DNA from: Balneolaceae bacterium
GTDB taxonomy: Bacteria > Bacteroidota > Rhodothermia > Balneolales > Balneolaceae
Length of the DNA stretch: 47,423 bases
NCBI GenBank assembly: GCA_007134085.1
Contig: SLLL01000184.1
Span: 1 to 47,423 of the forward strand
Direction: 5' to 3'
Part shown: in pieces, positions 1-8,559 of the stretch
Layout of the letters: each line of letters opens with the position of its first letter
Position numbering within the stretch: the first letter of the stretch is position 1
Translations under genes and position numbers: made by a program
The notes under the pieces: generated by a model
Databases searched by the model: none
What the model was told of the DNA's origin: nothing
What the model saw: the letters and a program-made list of their open reading frames with translations, nothing else

Positions 1-417
1 CAGGTTTTTTGATACCGCAGGGCTTTCGTACATTTCGCCATCCATGGTGGGGCAGATAAGGATAGGGCAGCGAGCAGCAAGTACAGTTGAGGTGAGCATA
101 TTGTCTGATTGCCCGTGAACAATTTTTGCCAGCGTGTTTGCGGTGCATGGTGCAATCACAAAAAGATCGGCCCACTCGCCCCAGTGTATGTGCTTGGCCC
201 AACTTGTGTCGGGCTTGTTATCGTTGAATACATCAACGGCAACTTCGTGGCGGCTAAGTGCTGAAAAGGTCTCGGTGCCGACAAAGCGGGTTGCGGAAGG
301 GGTCATAATTACCCTGATTTCAGCACCGGATTTTTGAAACTCTCTGAGCAGGTAAACTGCTTTGTAAGCAGCTATACCACCGGTAACGCCTAATAAAATG
401 CGTTTACCGGCAAACAT
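1..417 (-). CDS. coaBC: Bifunctional phosphopantothenoylcysteine decarboxylase/phosphopantothenate-cysteine ligase, N-terminal part
   Basis: Acts in coenzyme A synthesis: the CoaC half decarboxylates 4'-phosphopantothenoylcysteine using FMN, and the CoaB half (outside the window) joins cysteine to phosphopantothenate. The 139 visible codons begin at the ATG at 417 with MFAGKRILLGVTGGIAAYKA, the nucleotide-binding start of the flavoprotein (HFCD) fold. The catalytic-histidine region HIHWGEWADLFVIAP and the motif APCTANTLAK follow, then CPTMDGEM, which corresponds to the substrate-clamp PxMN motif with Asp in place of Asn. Asp is, to my recollection, usual in Bacteroidota-type proteins. The start lies 2 bases after the rpoZ stop, so the two are surely cotranscribed. 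The gene is cut by the window edge, so the ligase half cannot be confirmed. Confidence 0.95.
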   Translation of the reverse strand, partial: MFAGKRILLGVTGGIAAYKAVYLLREFQKSGAEIRVIMTPSATRFVGTETFSALSRHEVAVDVFNDNKPDTSWAKHIHWGEWADLFVIAPCTANTLAKIVHGQSDNMLTSTVLAARCPILICPTMDGEMYESPAVSKNL

Positions 418-419
418 AA

Positions 420-713
420 TTAAAGTTCTGTTTTGGGATATCGAAAGGTCACTTTCTCGTCAAGCATCTCATCAACAGCTCTGCGTGTTGCATGTGGAAG
501 CTTCTCAAATGCTTTAGAAATCTGCTCTTGTTCTTCGTTGAAGGTAAATTCATCTTCATCTTCAAACCCTTCGAAGTACTTCAGTTTTTCGTCGAGTTCG
601 AGTTTTTCCTGGGCTGCAATCTGACGGGCTCTTTTCGAAAGAATTACAATTTTTTCGTATTTGTTTGTTGCCTCTGGCCCAAAATCTTCAACATCAAGTG
701 TTTTAATCGGCAT
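420..713 (-). CDS. rpoZ: DNA-directed RNA polymerase omega subunit
   Basis: Small accessory subunit that helps fold and hold the beta-prime subunit of RNA polymerase. The 97-residue protein has the omega signature NKYEKIVILSKRARQI near residues 17-32, a very acidic middle (residues about 48-62), and ends in VTFRYP. A tail like this is typical of Bacteroidota-type omega proteins. It sits 5 bases after gmk and 2 bases before coaBC, in the conserved yicC-gmk-rpoZ-coaBC order, which supports the call for a short and divergent protein. The ATG start at 713 has no strong Shine-Dalgarno sequence, as for most genes here. Confidence 0.9.
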   Translation of the reverse strand: MPIKTLDVEDFGPEATNKYEKIVILSKRARQIAAQEKLELDEKLKYFEGFEDEDEFTFNEEQEQISKAFEKLPHATRRAVDEMLDEKVTFRYPKTEL

Positions 714-718
714 GGTAC

Positions 719-1291
719 TTAGTTATTAATAAATGTTTTAACAATCTGTTTAATCTTTTTGTAGGCAGTTTCAAGGTCGTCGTTAATCACTACTTCGTCG
801 AACCTGCTTGCAAAATCAATCTCTTCAACTGCCCTGCTTAATCGCACCCTCAGTGAATCATCATCTTCAGTTCCACGGGCGATTAAACGGTTTTTCAGAG
901 TATCAATTGATGGCGGGGAGATAAACAGAGTGAGTGCCTCATCTCCATAAATTTTCTTCACATTTAGCGCTCCCAGTACATCAACGTCAAGCAAAATAAA
1001 ATATCCTTTTTTTAGCTCATATTCAACGCTCTCGCGGAGGGTGCCATACAAGGTTCCATTATAAAATTCCTCCCACTCAAGAAATGCGTTAGCATCGATT
1101 TTTTTTCGGAATTCATCAACGGAGAGAAAGTGGTAGTGAACGCCATTTTCCTCTCCAATTCTTGGCGGACGGGTGGTGGCACTCACAGAAAACTTCAGCA
1201 GCGAAAAATCACGAAGAAGCCGTTTCGTCATGGTGGTTTTGCCGCCGCCACTTGGTGAGGCAAGAATTACTATTTTGCCCTTTTTACTCAA
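719..1291 (-). CDS. gmk: Guanylate kinase, probable TTG start
   Basis: Phosphorylates GMP (and dGMP) to GDP with ATP; essential for nucleotide supply. After the start the protein reads SKKGKIVILASPSGGGKTT: a beta strand followed by a P-loop of the guanylate kinase type. TTRPPRIGEENGVHYHF is the GMP-binding segment and FLEWEEFYNGTLYGT the family signature. No in-frame ATG lies upstream of the P-loop. Two TTG codons are available, at 1336 (205 aa, deep inside yicC) and at 1291 (190 aa, usual Gmk length). I prefer 1291, where the TTG overlaps the yicC stop (TTGAGTAA on the minus strand) and a GGGAGCAGG sequence lies upstream. This overlap suggests translational coupling to yicC. Confidence 0.92.
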   Translation of the reverse strand: MSKKGKIVILASPSGGGKTTMTKRLLRDFSLLKFSVSATTRPPRIGEENGVHYHFLSVDEFRKKIDANAFLEWEEFYNGTLYGTLRESVEYELKKGYFILLDVDVLGALNVKKIYGDEALTLFISPPSIDTLKNRLIARGTEDDDSLRVRLSRAVEEIDFASRFDEVVINDDLETAYKKIKQIVKTFINN

Positions 1292-2165
1292 CGTTTTGAA
1301 CCTGCTCCCGAATCTGTTCCAGCTTCTCTTTCCCAAGCACTATATGTTGGGATATGGTAGAATCATTTGCTTTTGAGCCGATGGTATTTAGTTCCCGGTT
1401 TATCTCTTGCGACAAAAAGTTAAGCCTTCTTCCCACAGGTGTATCACTGCTGAATGCTTCAAGGAAGAACTTCAGGTGGGAATTCAGCCGTATAATCTCT
1501 TCATTAATATCCATTTTATCGGCAATCAGTGCAATCTCAAGCTCAAGCCGTTCGGGGTCCATCTGATCATCAGATAACAGATTTTTGATTCTGGCCTGTA
1601 ATTTTTCTCGAACTTCAGGCACTCTGTTCTCAGATAGTTTTTCCACCTCTTTCACAATCTCGGCAATTCCGTTAATCTGGTTAGCTAGATCATTTTTCAG
1701 CTCTTCACCTTCCTGATTTCTCATCTCATTCAGGTTATCAAGCGCTAAATCGATCGCTTTAGCCGTGCAATTCCAGATCTCTTCGATTTCATCCTCATCC
1801 TCTTCTTTCGATTTAAAGATTCCATCAAAATGCAGAATATCCTGAATTTGTACAGGCTGTTCTATATTGGCTATTGATCTGATGTTATCAAGCATCATGC
1901 CATACGCTTTAACCAGTTCTTCGTTGTAGGTTACATCAACGCCGGATTTTTCCGTATTCTCAACATTTACAATCAGGTGTACTTTCCCGCGCGAGAGTTT
2001 TTTTTGAACAATTTCTTTGATGCTGAACTCGTGCTGCTGGATGATTTGAGGCATTCTTGACGAAATATCAAGATAGCGGCTGTTCAGTGTTTTTACTTCT
2101 ACTGTAACCTGGAATCCGTTTGAGGAGGCTTCACCCCGCCCAAAACCTGTCATCGATCGGATCAT
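1284..2165 (-). CDS. yicC: YicC/YloC family endoribonuclease
   Basis: Member of the YicC family; E. coli YicC has been linked to endoribonuclease activity and RNA turnover. The 293-aa protein begins MIRSMTGFGRGE, the family hallmark, and has VEVKTLNSRYLD near residue 23. It ends with the conserved acidic block LELEIALIADKMDINEEIIRL followed by RLNFLSQEINRELNTIGSKA. The central region (about residues 110-200) is charged and helical, as usual. Its 3' end overlaps the likely gmk start, and glmM lies 66 bases upstream. Full length and intact. The exact RNA target in this organism cannot be judged from sequence. Confidence 0.95.
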   Translation of the reverse strand: MIRSMTGFGRGEASSNGFQVTVEVKTLNSRYLDISSRMPQIIQQHEFSIKEIVQKKLSRGKVHLIVNVENTEKSGVDVTYNEELVKAYGMMLDNIRSIANIEQPVQIQDILHFDGIFKSKEEDEDEIEEIWNCTAKAIDLALDNLNEMRNQEGEELKNDLANQINGIAEIVKEVEKLSENRVPEVREKLQARIKNLLSDDQMDPERLELEIALIADKMDINEEIIRLNSHLKFFLEAFSSDTPVGRRLNFLSQEINRELNTIGSKANDSTISQHIVLGKEKLEQIREQVQNVE

Positions 2166-2231
2166 GTAAATGATTTAATAATTATTTGATTTGCCTGAAA
2201 ATACTAAAGTAACTACACCAAAGCCCAACAA

Positions 2232-3578
2232 TTATATGATGGAGGCAATGAGGTTATCGGCAAGTGTTTTTGCCTCATCAGCAGTTTTTGCTTCACTGTA
2301 CACCCGCACAATTGGCTCGGTGTTCGATTTTCTAAAGTGCACCCATCCGTCTTCAAAATCAATCTTTACACCATCTGTAGTGTTTGGGTTTTGTTCGATG
2401 TACTGCTGTTCTACTTTCTCGAGCAGGGCATCTGCATCGGTGCCAAGTTTGCTGAGTTCAATTTTCTGTTTGCTCATCTCATAATCGGGCAGAGTATCAC
2501 GGTAATCTGATGCTTTCACATTAAGTTCTGCCAGATGCTGCAGTATCATCGCCGTGCCGACAAGCGCATCGCGGCCGGGGTGCAGATCGGGATTAATCAC
2601 CCCCCCATTTCCTTCACCGCTAATCACGGCGCCTTTCGCCTGCATCACTTTTACCACATTAATTTCACCTACAGCAGCTCTGTGGCAGGTTTTGCCATAT
2701 TTTTTTGAGATATCATCTGCGGCGCGTGATGAGGATAGATTAGTAGCCGTATCGCCGGGGGTTTTGCCAAGCATAAAATCAAAAGCGGCTACCTGGGTGT
2801 ACTCTTCGCCAAAAAGGCGCCCATTCTCATCAACCAGTGCGAGGCGGTCGGCATCGGGATCTGTTACAATTCCGAGGTCACACGGATTTTTTTTGATAAA
2901 ATCACAGATCTCTGTAAGGTGCTCCGGCAGTGGTTCGGGGTTATGTGGAAAAATCCCATTCGGCTCGCAGTGAAGCTTGTGCACCTTTACGCCAAGCTTT
3001 TCGAGTAGCTTTGGCAGGGCTATGGAACCGGCTCCGTTAACGGCATCTACAGCAACAGTGAATTTCTTCTGTTTGATGGTTTCAGCATCTATATAAGGAA
3101 GTTCAAGTATCTTATCGATGTGATAATCTATCGCGCTTTCATCGGTTGAAATGCTCCCAATCTCATCAAACATTTTGTATGAAAAGGTACCTTTCTCTGC
3201 GATATCAAGAACTTCGCGTCCCTGCTCTGCATCCAGGAATTCACTTTTGCTATTCAGCAATTTCAGGGCGTTCCACTGAGCGGGGTTGTGGCTTGCAGTC
3301 AGAATGATGCCGCCGGCAGCCTTATTTTTCAATACGCCCATCGCAACAGTTGGGGTGGGGGCAATACCCACTTTTATTACATCACACCCAACACTCTGCA
3401 AGGTTGCGCAGACAATATCTTCGCAAATCTGGCCCGTAACCCGGGAATCGCGCCCAACAACTACGGTGCCCCCATCAAGCCAGATTCCGTAAGCGGCTGT
3501 GAATGTAACAAGGTTTTCGGGGTTTAGGTGCGGCCCGAATATTCCGCGAATCCCCGAGACTGATATCATTAAAGACAT
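2232..3578 (-). CDS. glmM: Phosphoglucosamine mutase / phosphohexomutase
   Basis: Alpha-D-phosphohexomutase. It most likely converts glucosamine-6-phosphate to glucosamine-1-phosphate for UDP-GlcNAc, and hence for peptidoglycan and LPS. The 448 residues hold the phosphoserine loop TASHNP (Ser96), the magnesium loop DPDADRLAL (about residue 242), the sugar-specificity loop GEGNGGVI near residue 319, and the phosphate-binding loop RKSNTEPIVRVYSEA near the C-terminus. The N-terminus ISVSGIRGIFG is the form usually annotated as GlmM in Bacteroidota. Phosphomannomutase or phosphoglucomutase activity cannot be excluded. The ATG is at 3578; a second Met at 3569 is possible. Confidence 0.9.
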   Translation of the reverse strand: MSLMISVSGIRGIFGPHLNPENLVTFTAAYGIWLDGGTVVVGRDSRVTGQICEDIVCATLQSVGCDVIKVGIAPTPTVAMGVLKNKAAGGIILTASHNPAQWNALKLLNSKSEFLDAEQGREVLDIAEKGTFSYKMFDEIGSISTDESAIDYHIDKILELPYIDAETIKQKKFTVAVDAVNGAGSIALPKLLEKLGVKVHKLHCEPNGIFPHNPEPLPEHLTEICDFIKKNPCDLGIVTDPDADRLALVDENGRLFGEEYTQVAAFDFMLGKTPGDTATNLSSSRAADDISKKYGKTCHRAAVGEINVVKVMQAKGAVISGEGNGGVINPDLHPGRDALVGTAMILQHLAELNVKASDYRDTLPDYEMSKQKIELSKLGTDADALLEKVEQQYIEQNPNTTDGVKIDFEDGWVHFRKSNTEPIVRVYSEAKTADEAKTLADNLIASII

Positions 3579-3637
3579 AGAAATTTCTTTTGGTTAGTTT
3601 TGCTTCTTCTAAGTGTAGCTTTTTTGATGTAGTAAAA

Positions 3638-4183
3638 TTATTTCCTGCTTTCCCATTTGGTATCTGCCACGCCGCTTACCTGGTTTTCGAAACGTGCCAT
3701 CACAAAAAGAAGGTCTGAAAGGCGGTTGAGATAGATTATGGCAGCATCGTTTACATCATCTGTGGTTTTTGTTTCAACTGTGAAGCGTTCAGCCCGCCTG
3801 CACACTGTTCTGGCGTGATGGAGCTCTGCCGCAGCAGGAGTGCCCCCCGGTAAAATAAACGCTGTTAATGGCGGAAGCTTCTCATCGAGAGTGTCGATCC
3901 AGCCTTCAAGCCTTTCGATGTGGCTGTTGCCAATGCGTTCAACTTTATCCTCTTTGGAAAGTGGGGTAGCGAGATCAGCTCCAAGTGTAAACAGCTGATT
4001 CTGTATTTCATTCAAAATCTCTTTGCCAATACTGCTCACAGTGTGTGTTAATACCACGCCAAGTACAGAGTTGAGTTCGTCAACTGTGCCATACGCGTGC
4101 AGACGGTTGTGATTTTTTTCGATTTTTGTGCCGCCAAAGAGAGAAGTGTGGCCTTTATCGCCTTTTTTTGTGTAAATCTTCAT
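3638..4183 (-). CDS. pduO: Cob(I)yrinic acid a,c-diamide adenosyltransferase, PduO type
   Basis: Transfers the adenosyl group of ATP to reduced corrinoid, making adenosylcobalamin for B12-dependent mutases. The 181 residues show the PduO/MMAB pattern: ATP-binding KIYTKKGDKGHTSLFGG at the N-terminus, YGTVDELNSVLG near residue 31, RRAERFTVE near residue 129 and YLNRLSDLLFVMAR near residue 151, all conserved family motifs. It is part of the minus-strand run between yigZ (48 bases upstream) and glmM (59 bases downstream). A methylmalonyl-CoA epimerase at 43.3 kb fits a B12-dependent methylmalonyl-CoA mutase as the consumer. I see no cobalamin riboswitch in the 48-base leader. Confidence 0.92.
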   Translation of the reverse strand: MKIYTKKGDKGHTSLFGGTKIEKNHNRLHAYGTVDELNSVLGVVLTHTVSSIGKEILNEIQNQLFTLGADLATPLSKEDKVERIGNSHIERLEGWIDTLDEKLPPLTAFILPGGTPAAAELHHARTVCRRAERFTVETKTTDDVNDAAIIYLNRLSDLLFVMARFENQVSGVADTKWESRK

Positions 4184-4231
4184 GGATGAAATTTTTGGTG
4201 AAAGGTACTAAGCTTAAGTGTGTTTATCAGG

Positions 4232-4849
4232 TTAATCTACTGTATAAAACGTTTTTTCTTCGATGGAGAACTCATTCAAAAGATGCCGGAATGGTATTAC
4301 GGCATTTTCAAAGTTGGAAGCATCTGACGTTTTGCAGCCAATTTTCAGTGTGATTGTAGCCATATAATCCGCTTCAAGTTCAATCAGTGTAAAACTGCTT
4401 TTTAGTTTGTCGATGTAGCTTTGCAGCTGGTAATCGTAATTGAACCTGTAGGTTTGTATGAGTTCTACTTTTTTGAGGTTTGCCGGGTCGATCGCTTCTT
4501 TCGCGTTGGTTCCATAAGCCTCAATCAACCCGGCTTTGCCCAGCTTGGTTCCGCCATAGTACCTCACCGAAATAAACAGCACATTCACCAAATTAAATGA
4601 ACGAAGAGTGTTTAATATGGGCAGCCCGGCCGTGCCTCCTGGTTCGCCATCATCGTTAGCAAACTCTTCGGGCTCGTTTGGGTTAATAATGTAAGCATAG
4701 CAGTGGTGTGTGGCGGTTGGGTGCTCATTTTTTACGCCTTCAAGAGATTTTTCCACATCAGTTTGGGTGCTTACCGGGCACAAAAACCCAAGAAACTTTG
4801 AGCCTTTAACTCTGTAATCAGACCGGTAAATCTCAGTAACTGTAAACAC
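4232..4849 (-). CDS. yigZ: IMPACT/YigZ family protein
   Basis: Member of the UPF0029/Impact family, conserved in bacteria and eukaryotes. The eukaryotic relative regulates Gcn2; the bacterial role is not settled. The 205-aa protein has the VKGSKFLGF start, HHCYAYI, then DDGEPGGTAGLPIL near residue 66 and VRYYGGTKLGKAGLIEAYG near residue 96, the family core. A smaller C-terminal ferredoxin-like domain follows (about residues 135-200). The start codon is GTG at 4849; no better start lies upstream. It is the first gene of the minus-strand run that ends in coaBC, so the promoter should lie in the 197-base gap to the divergent sdhC. Confidence 0.9.
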   Translation of the reverse strand: MFTVTEIYRSDYRVKGSKFLGFLCPVSTQTDVEKSLEGVKNEHPTATHHCYAYIINPNEPEEFANDDGEPGGTAGLPILNTLRSFNLVNVLFISVRYYGGTKLGKAGLIEAYGTNAKEAIDPANLKKVELIQTYRFNYDYQLQSYIDKLKSSFTLIELEADYMATITLKIGCKTSDASNFENAVIPFRHLLNEFSIEEKTFYTVD

Positions 4850-5046
4850 GGTAGTGAATTATAGAAAGTTGAATTTGAGAGCAATTTAGACCTTTTCTTA
4901 ATAAGGGTAAAGCAGCCTCTTAATGCTTATTTATCTTGCCTTTTATGCCAAAAGAGACGAATTTATTAGTCTAATAATTAAAGGGAACTCAAAAAAAACT
5001 ACCCTGTTTTTTACCCCCATAACAGCTCACATAATAGTAAGAAACT

Positions 5047-5751
5047 ATGCCATCACTTATTGAAGCGTTTCAGTCTCAGGTTGGCCGAAAAGTATTAACG
5101 GGTTTAACCGGATTTTTGCTCGTCTTTTTTATCATTTTCCACCTTGCCGGCAACCTTGCCATTTTTGGCGAGCCGGATGCCATGAATAGTTATTCACAAT
5201 TTTTACATGATCTTGGCCCCCTGCTTTGGGTAGCTCGTATAGGATTGTTGTTGATTTTTGTGATTCACGCATACATTGGTATATCAATCTGGATTAACAA
5301 GAGAAAAGCACGGCCACAGCAGTATAAGGTTTACAGCAGCAAAGGCGGCCCAAGCCGTCAGGGTTTAAGCTCACGAAGCATGGCGTTTACGGGCGTTGTT
5401 CTTCTCATTTTTGTGGTAGCTCATATCAACACCTTCGCACTTGGTGATATGGATACGGTATTAATTGATGGCCGTGAAACACACGATGTGAAGACACTGG
5501 TACTTGATACTTTCCAAAATCCCATCTATGCGTTTGGATATACCATAGTAATGATTCTGCTTGGAGCCCATCTTGGCCACGGTATCTGGAGTGCATTCAC
5601 ATCACTCACATTGCGCAGTAAAAAAGCATCAGCAACTATTTATACCATTGGAGTTGTTGTAGCAGTACTTTTAGCGGTTGGTTTCTTGTTTATCCCGCTT
5701 TATATCTACTTTGGCGGCGGCTGTGATGCAGCGCTAATCCATTGTAATTAA
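5047..5751 (+). CDS. sdhC: Succinate dehydrogenase cytochrome b subunit
   Basis: Membrane anchor of complex II that passes electrons from succinate oxidation to (mena)quinone. The 234 residues form five hydrophobic segments (about 18-40, 58-82, 112-130, 160-180, 198-220). Histidines suited to haem ligation lie in IFHLAGN (32), VIHAYIG (74), VAHIN (about 126) and GAHLGHG (about 173). A single anchor subunit with this pattern is the dihaem type B arrangement known from Bacteroidota and Epsilonproteobacteria, in contrast to the two small SdhC/SdhD anchors of E. coli. It is the first gene of sdhCAB, 25 bases before sdhA, with an ATG at 5047. Confidence 0.95.
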   Translation: MPSLIEAFQSQVGRKVLTGLTGFLLVFFIIFHLAGNLAIFGEPDAMNSYSQFLHDLGPLLWVARIGLLLIFVIHAYIGISIWINKRKARPQQYKVYSSKGGPSRQGLSSRSMAFTGVVLLIFVVAHINTFALGDMDTVLIDGRETHDVKTLVLDTFQNPIYAFGYTIVMILLGAHLGHGIWSAFTSLTLRSKKASATIYTIGVVVAVLLAVGFLFIPLYIYFGGGCDAALIHCN

Positions 5752-5776
5752 GTTTTAACAGATCAAAAGAAAGATT

Positions 5777-7696
5777 ATGAAATTAGATCCTAAAATACCT
5801 TCAGGACCATTAGCTGAAAAGTGGACAAAGCACAGAAACGATATTCACCTTCTTTCACCAAACAACAAGAGAAAGCATAAGGTAATTGTTGTTGGTACAG
5901 GATTAGCTGGTGCATCAGCAGCTGCAAGTTTGTCAGAATTGGGATACAGCGTTGAAGTATTCAGTATTCTTGATTCACCCAGAAGAGCTCACAGTATCGC
6001 TGCGCAGGGTGGAATCAATGCGGCAAAAAATTATCAAAACGATGGTGACAGTGTTTGGCGCCTGTTTTACGACACCATTAAAGGTGGTGATTACAGAAGC
6101 CGCGAAGCCAATGTTTACCGGCTTGCAGAAGTATCGAACTACATTATTGACCAGGCTGTAGCACAGGGCGTGCCTTTTGGGCGTGAGTATGGTGGCTTGC
6201 TCGACAACCGCTCTTTTGGTGGTGCGCAGGTGTCCCGAACGTTCTATTCGCGCGGGCAAACAGGCCAGCAGCTTCTACTTGGTGCGTACCAGGCCATGAT
6301 GAAGGAAGTTCATTCAGGCCGTGTAAAAATGTACAACCGCCATGAAATGCTCGACCTGGTTCTTGTGGATGGCAAAGCGCGTGGTATCATCACCCGAGAC
6401 CTTGTTAAAGGAACCGTTCACAGGTTTGAAGCAGATGCAGTTATACTCTGTACGGGTGGTTACGGAAACGTTTTTTATCTTTCAACAAATGCGAAAAACT
6501 CGAACGCTACGGCGGCGTGGAGATGTCACAAGCGTGGGGCAGTATTTGCGAACCCGTGCTTCGTGCAAATTCACCCAACCTGTATTCCGGTTTCGGGTGA
6601 TTATCAGTCGAAACTGACTCTGATGAGTGAAAGTTTGAGGAATGATGGGCGTGTTTGGGTGCCAAGAAATAAGGATGAGAAACGCCATCCAAATGATATT
6701 CCCGAGGAAGACCGTTACTACTATCTCGAAGAGCGATATCCAAGTTTTGGAAACCTTGTGCCGCGGGACGTTGCATCACGAAGTGCTAAAATGGTGTGTG
6801 ATGAAGGCCTTGGTGTAGGTGATACCGGCCTGGCTGTTTATCTCGATTTCAGGGATGCAATTAAGCGCGACAGTAAAGAGGTGATAGAAGCCAAATACGG
6901 CAACCTTTTCGACATGTATCAAAACATCACTGATGACAATCCATACGAAATGCCGATGCGTATTTTCCCGGCAGTGCACTACACTATGGGTGGCCTTTGG
7001 GTGGATTACAACCTGATGAGCAACATCCCAGGCTTGTTTGTAGCAGGTGAGGCAAACTTCTCTGATCATGGAGCAAACAGGCTTGGTGCCAGCGCACTGA
7101 TGCAGGGGCTCTCGGATGGATACTTCATCGTGCCTTATACCGTTGGTAATTACATTGCTGATGTTGACCTGCCGAAAGTGAACACGGAGCATGAAGCATT
7201 TGCTGAGGCTGAGGACAGCTCCAAGAAAATCATGGATAAACTGCTTGCTGTTAAAGGCAACAAAACGGTGATTGAATTCCACAGAGAACTTGGTAAGATC
7301 ATGTGGGATAAAGTTGGTATTTCCCGAAGCAAAGAAGGCCTGGAATCTGCAATCGAAGAGATCAGGGCACTTCGTGATGAGTTCTGGGAAAACGTAAATG
7401 TGCCGGGTGACGCAAACTACTACAACAAATATCTTGAGTTTGCTTATCGCGTGGCTGATTACTTTGAGCTGGCTGAACTAATGGCAATCGACGCCCTCGA
7501 CAGAGGCGAATCTTGTGGCTGCCACCTTCGTGATGAATATCAAACCGAAGAAGGCGAAGCCCTCAGAAATGATAAAGAGTATGCATTTGTTTCTGCATAC
7601 GAGTTCCTTGGAGTAAATGGTAAGCTCGAAACCAAGCTCCATAAAGAGAAACTCGAGTTCGAGTTTGTTGAATTGAAACAAAGAAGCTATAAATAA
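5777..7696 (+). CDS. sdhA: Succinate dehydrogenase flavoprotein subunit
   Basis: Catalytic subunit of complex II, oxidising succinate to fumarate in the TCA cycle; peripheral on the cytoplasmic side of the membrane. The 639-aa protein has the FAD-binding Rossmann motif [12 protein letters not shown] at about residues 38-50. The histidine expected to carry covalent FAD is in [12 protein letters not shown] (His72). The active-site segment is FVQIHPT near residue 261, and [10 protein letters not shown] lies near residue 401. The motif [18 protein letters not shown] is the substrate and FAD capping region. Length and the order sdhC-sdhA-sdhB match the Bacteroidota enzyme. A fumarate reductase role in reverse is possible under low oxygen, but nothing in the sequence decides this. 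Confidence 0.97.
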   Translation: MKLDPKIPSGPLAEKWTKHRNDIHLLSPNNKRKHKVIVVGTGLAGASAAASLSELGYSVEVFSILDSPRRAHSIAAQGGINAAKNYQNDGDSVWRLFYDTIKGGDYRSREANVYRLAEVSNYIIDQAVAQGVPFGREYGGLLDNRSFGGAQVSRTFYSRGQTGQQLLLGAYQAMMKEVHSGRVKMYNRHEMLDLVLVDGKARGIITRDLVKGTVHRFEADAVILCTGGYGNVFYLSTNAKNSNATAAWRCHKRGAVFANPCFVQIHPTCIPVSGDYQSKLTLMSESLRNDGRVWVPRNKDEKRHPNDIPEEDRYYYLEERYPSFGNLVPRDVASRSAKMVCDEGLGVGDTGLAVYLDFRDAIKRDSKEVIEAKYGNLFDMYQNITDDNPYEMPMRIFPAVHYTMGGLWVDYNLMSNIPGLFVAGEANFSDHGANRLGASALMQGLSDGYFIVPYTVGNYIADVDLPKVNTEHEAFAEAEDSSKKIMDKLLAVKGNKTVIEFHRELGKIMWDKVGISRSKEGLESAIEEIRALRDEFWENVNVPGDANYYNKYLEFAYRVADYFELAELMAIDALDRGESCGCHLRDEYQTEEGEALRNDKEYAFVSAYEFLGVNGKLETKLHKEKLEFEFVELKQRSYK

Positions 7697-7708
7697 CAGG
7701 ACATTTTT

Positions 7709-8455
7709 ATGAGTTTGATGACAATAAACCTTAAAGTTTGGCGCCAAAAAAACACAGAAACACCCGGAAAATTCGAAGACTACAAGCTTGATGGCGTAAG
7801 TGAGCATATGTCGTTTCTGGAAATGCTGGATGTGCTAAACGAAAATTTAATTAAAGAAGGAAAAGATCCTGTTGAGTTCGACTACGATTGCCGCGAAGGC
7901 ATTTGTGGCTCTTGCAATATGGTAATCAATGGCCGTGCACACGGGCCAAAGCATAAGACTGCGGCATGTCAGCTCCACATGCGAACATACAACGACGGTG
8001 ATACCATCGTAATTGAGCCTCCACGAGCGGCTGCCTTCCCGATTATCAAAGACCTTGTGGTTGACCGTTCCGCATTCGACAGAATTATCGAAGCGGGTGG
8101 TTATATCTCAGTGAAAACCGGCGCAGCTCCGGAAGCGAACCTTATTCCTGTGCCGCAGGATACTTCCAATGAAGCATTTGACTATGCTACCTGTATTGGT
8201 TGCGGTGGCTGTGTGGCTGCCTGCCCAAATTCTTCGGCAGCACTCTTTACTGGCGCTAAAATTGCTCACCTTAATAGCTTACCTCAGGGACAGCCCGAGC
8301 GTGATAAGCGAACGGTTGCCATGGTTGATCAAATGGCAAAAGAAGGTTTCGGTGATTGTTCAAATTATGCTGAATGTGAAGCTGTTTGCCCGGTTGGAAT
8401 CAGTATTTCATCCATAGCAGCTATGCGAAGAGATTATATAAAAGCAATTTTCTGA
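7709..8455 (+). CDS. sdhB: Succinate dehydrogenase iron-sulfur subunit
   Basis: Carries electrons from SdhA to the cytochrome b anchor through three iron-sulfur clusters. The [2Fe-2S] ligands are in [12 protein letters not shown] (about residue 57) with a further Cys in TAACQLH. The C-terminal ferredoxin domain has [13 protein letters not shown] (about residue 157) and [15 protein letters not shown] (about residue 215) for the [4Fe-4S] and [3Fe-4S] clusters. The 248-aa length is normal. It starts 12 bases after sdhA at the ATG at 7709; an in-frame ATG three codons on is an alternative. A strong terminator lies 45 bases downstream, closing the sdhCAB operon. Confidence 0.97.
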   Translation: MSLMTINLKVWRQKNTETPGKFEDYKLDGVSEHMSFLEMLDVLNENLIKEGKDPVEFDYDCREGICGSCNMVINGRAHGPKHKTAACQLHMRTYNDGDTIVIEPPRAAAFPIIKDLVVDRSAFDRIIEAGGYISVKTGAAPEANLIPVPQDTSNEAFDYATCIGCGGCVAACPNSSAALFTGAKIAHLNSLPQGQPERDKRTVAMVDQMAKEGFGDCSNYAECEAVCPVGISISSIAAMRRDYIKAIF

Positions 8456-8500
8456 TGTTGGCCTGAATTGTTTGATTATAAACTATAACTCTATAAATTT

Positions 8501-8538
8501 AAAAAAGGCTTTGATGCAAGTATCAAAGCCTTTTTTTT
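8501..8538 (+). terminator. Rho-independent terminator of sdhCAB
   Basis: The perfect 9-bp stem GGCTTTGAT/ATCAAAGCC closes a 6-base loop (8516-8521) and is followed by eight T residues. A run of A before the stem can pair with the T tract, so it may also act on the minus strand. It lies between the sdhB stop and the outer-membrane protein gene. Confidence 0.9.
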
Positions 8539-8559
8539 ATAACCTCTAGCCCAAACTTT

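Noticed and set aside
6776-7282. 168-codon open frame antisense to sdhA
   Set aside because: The sense strand encodes conserved SdhA motifs throughout; the antisense product resembles nothing.
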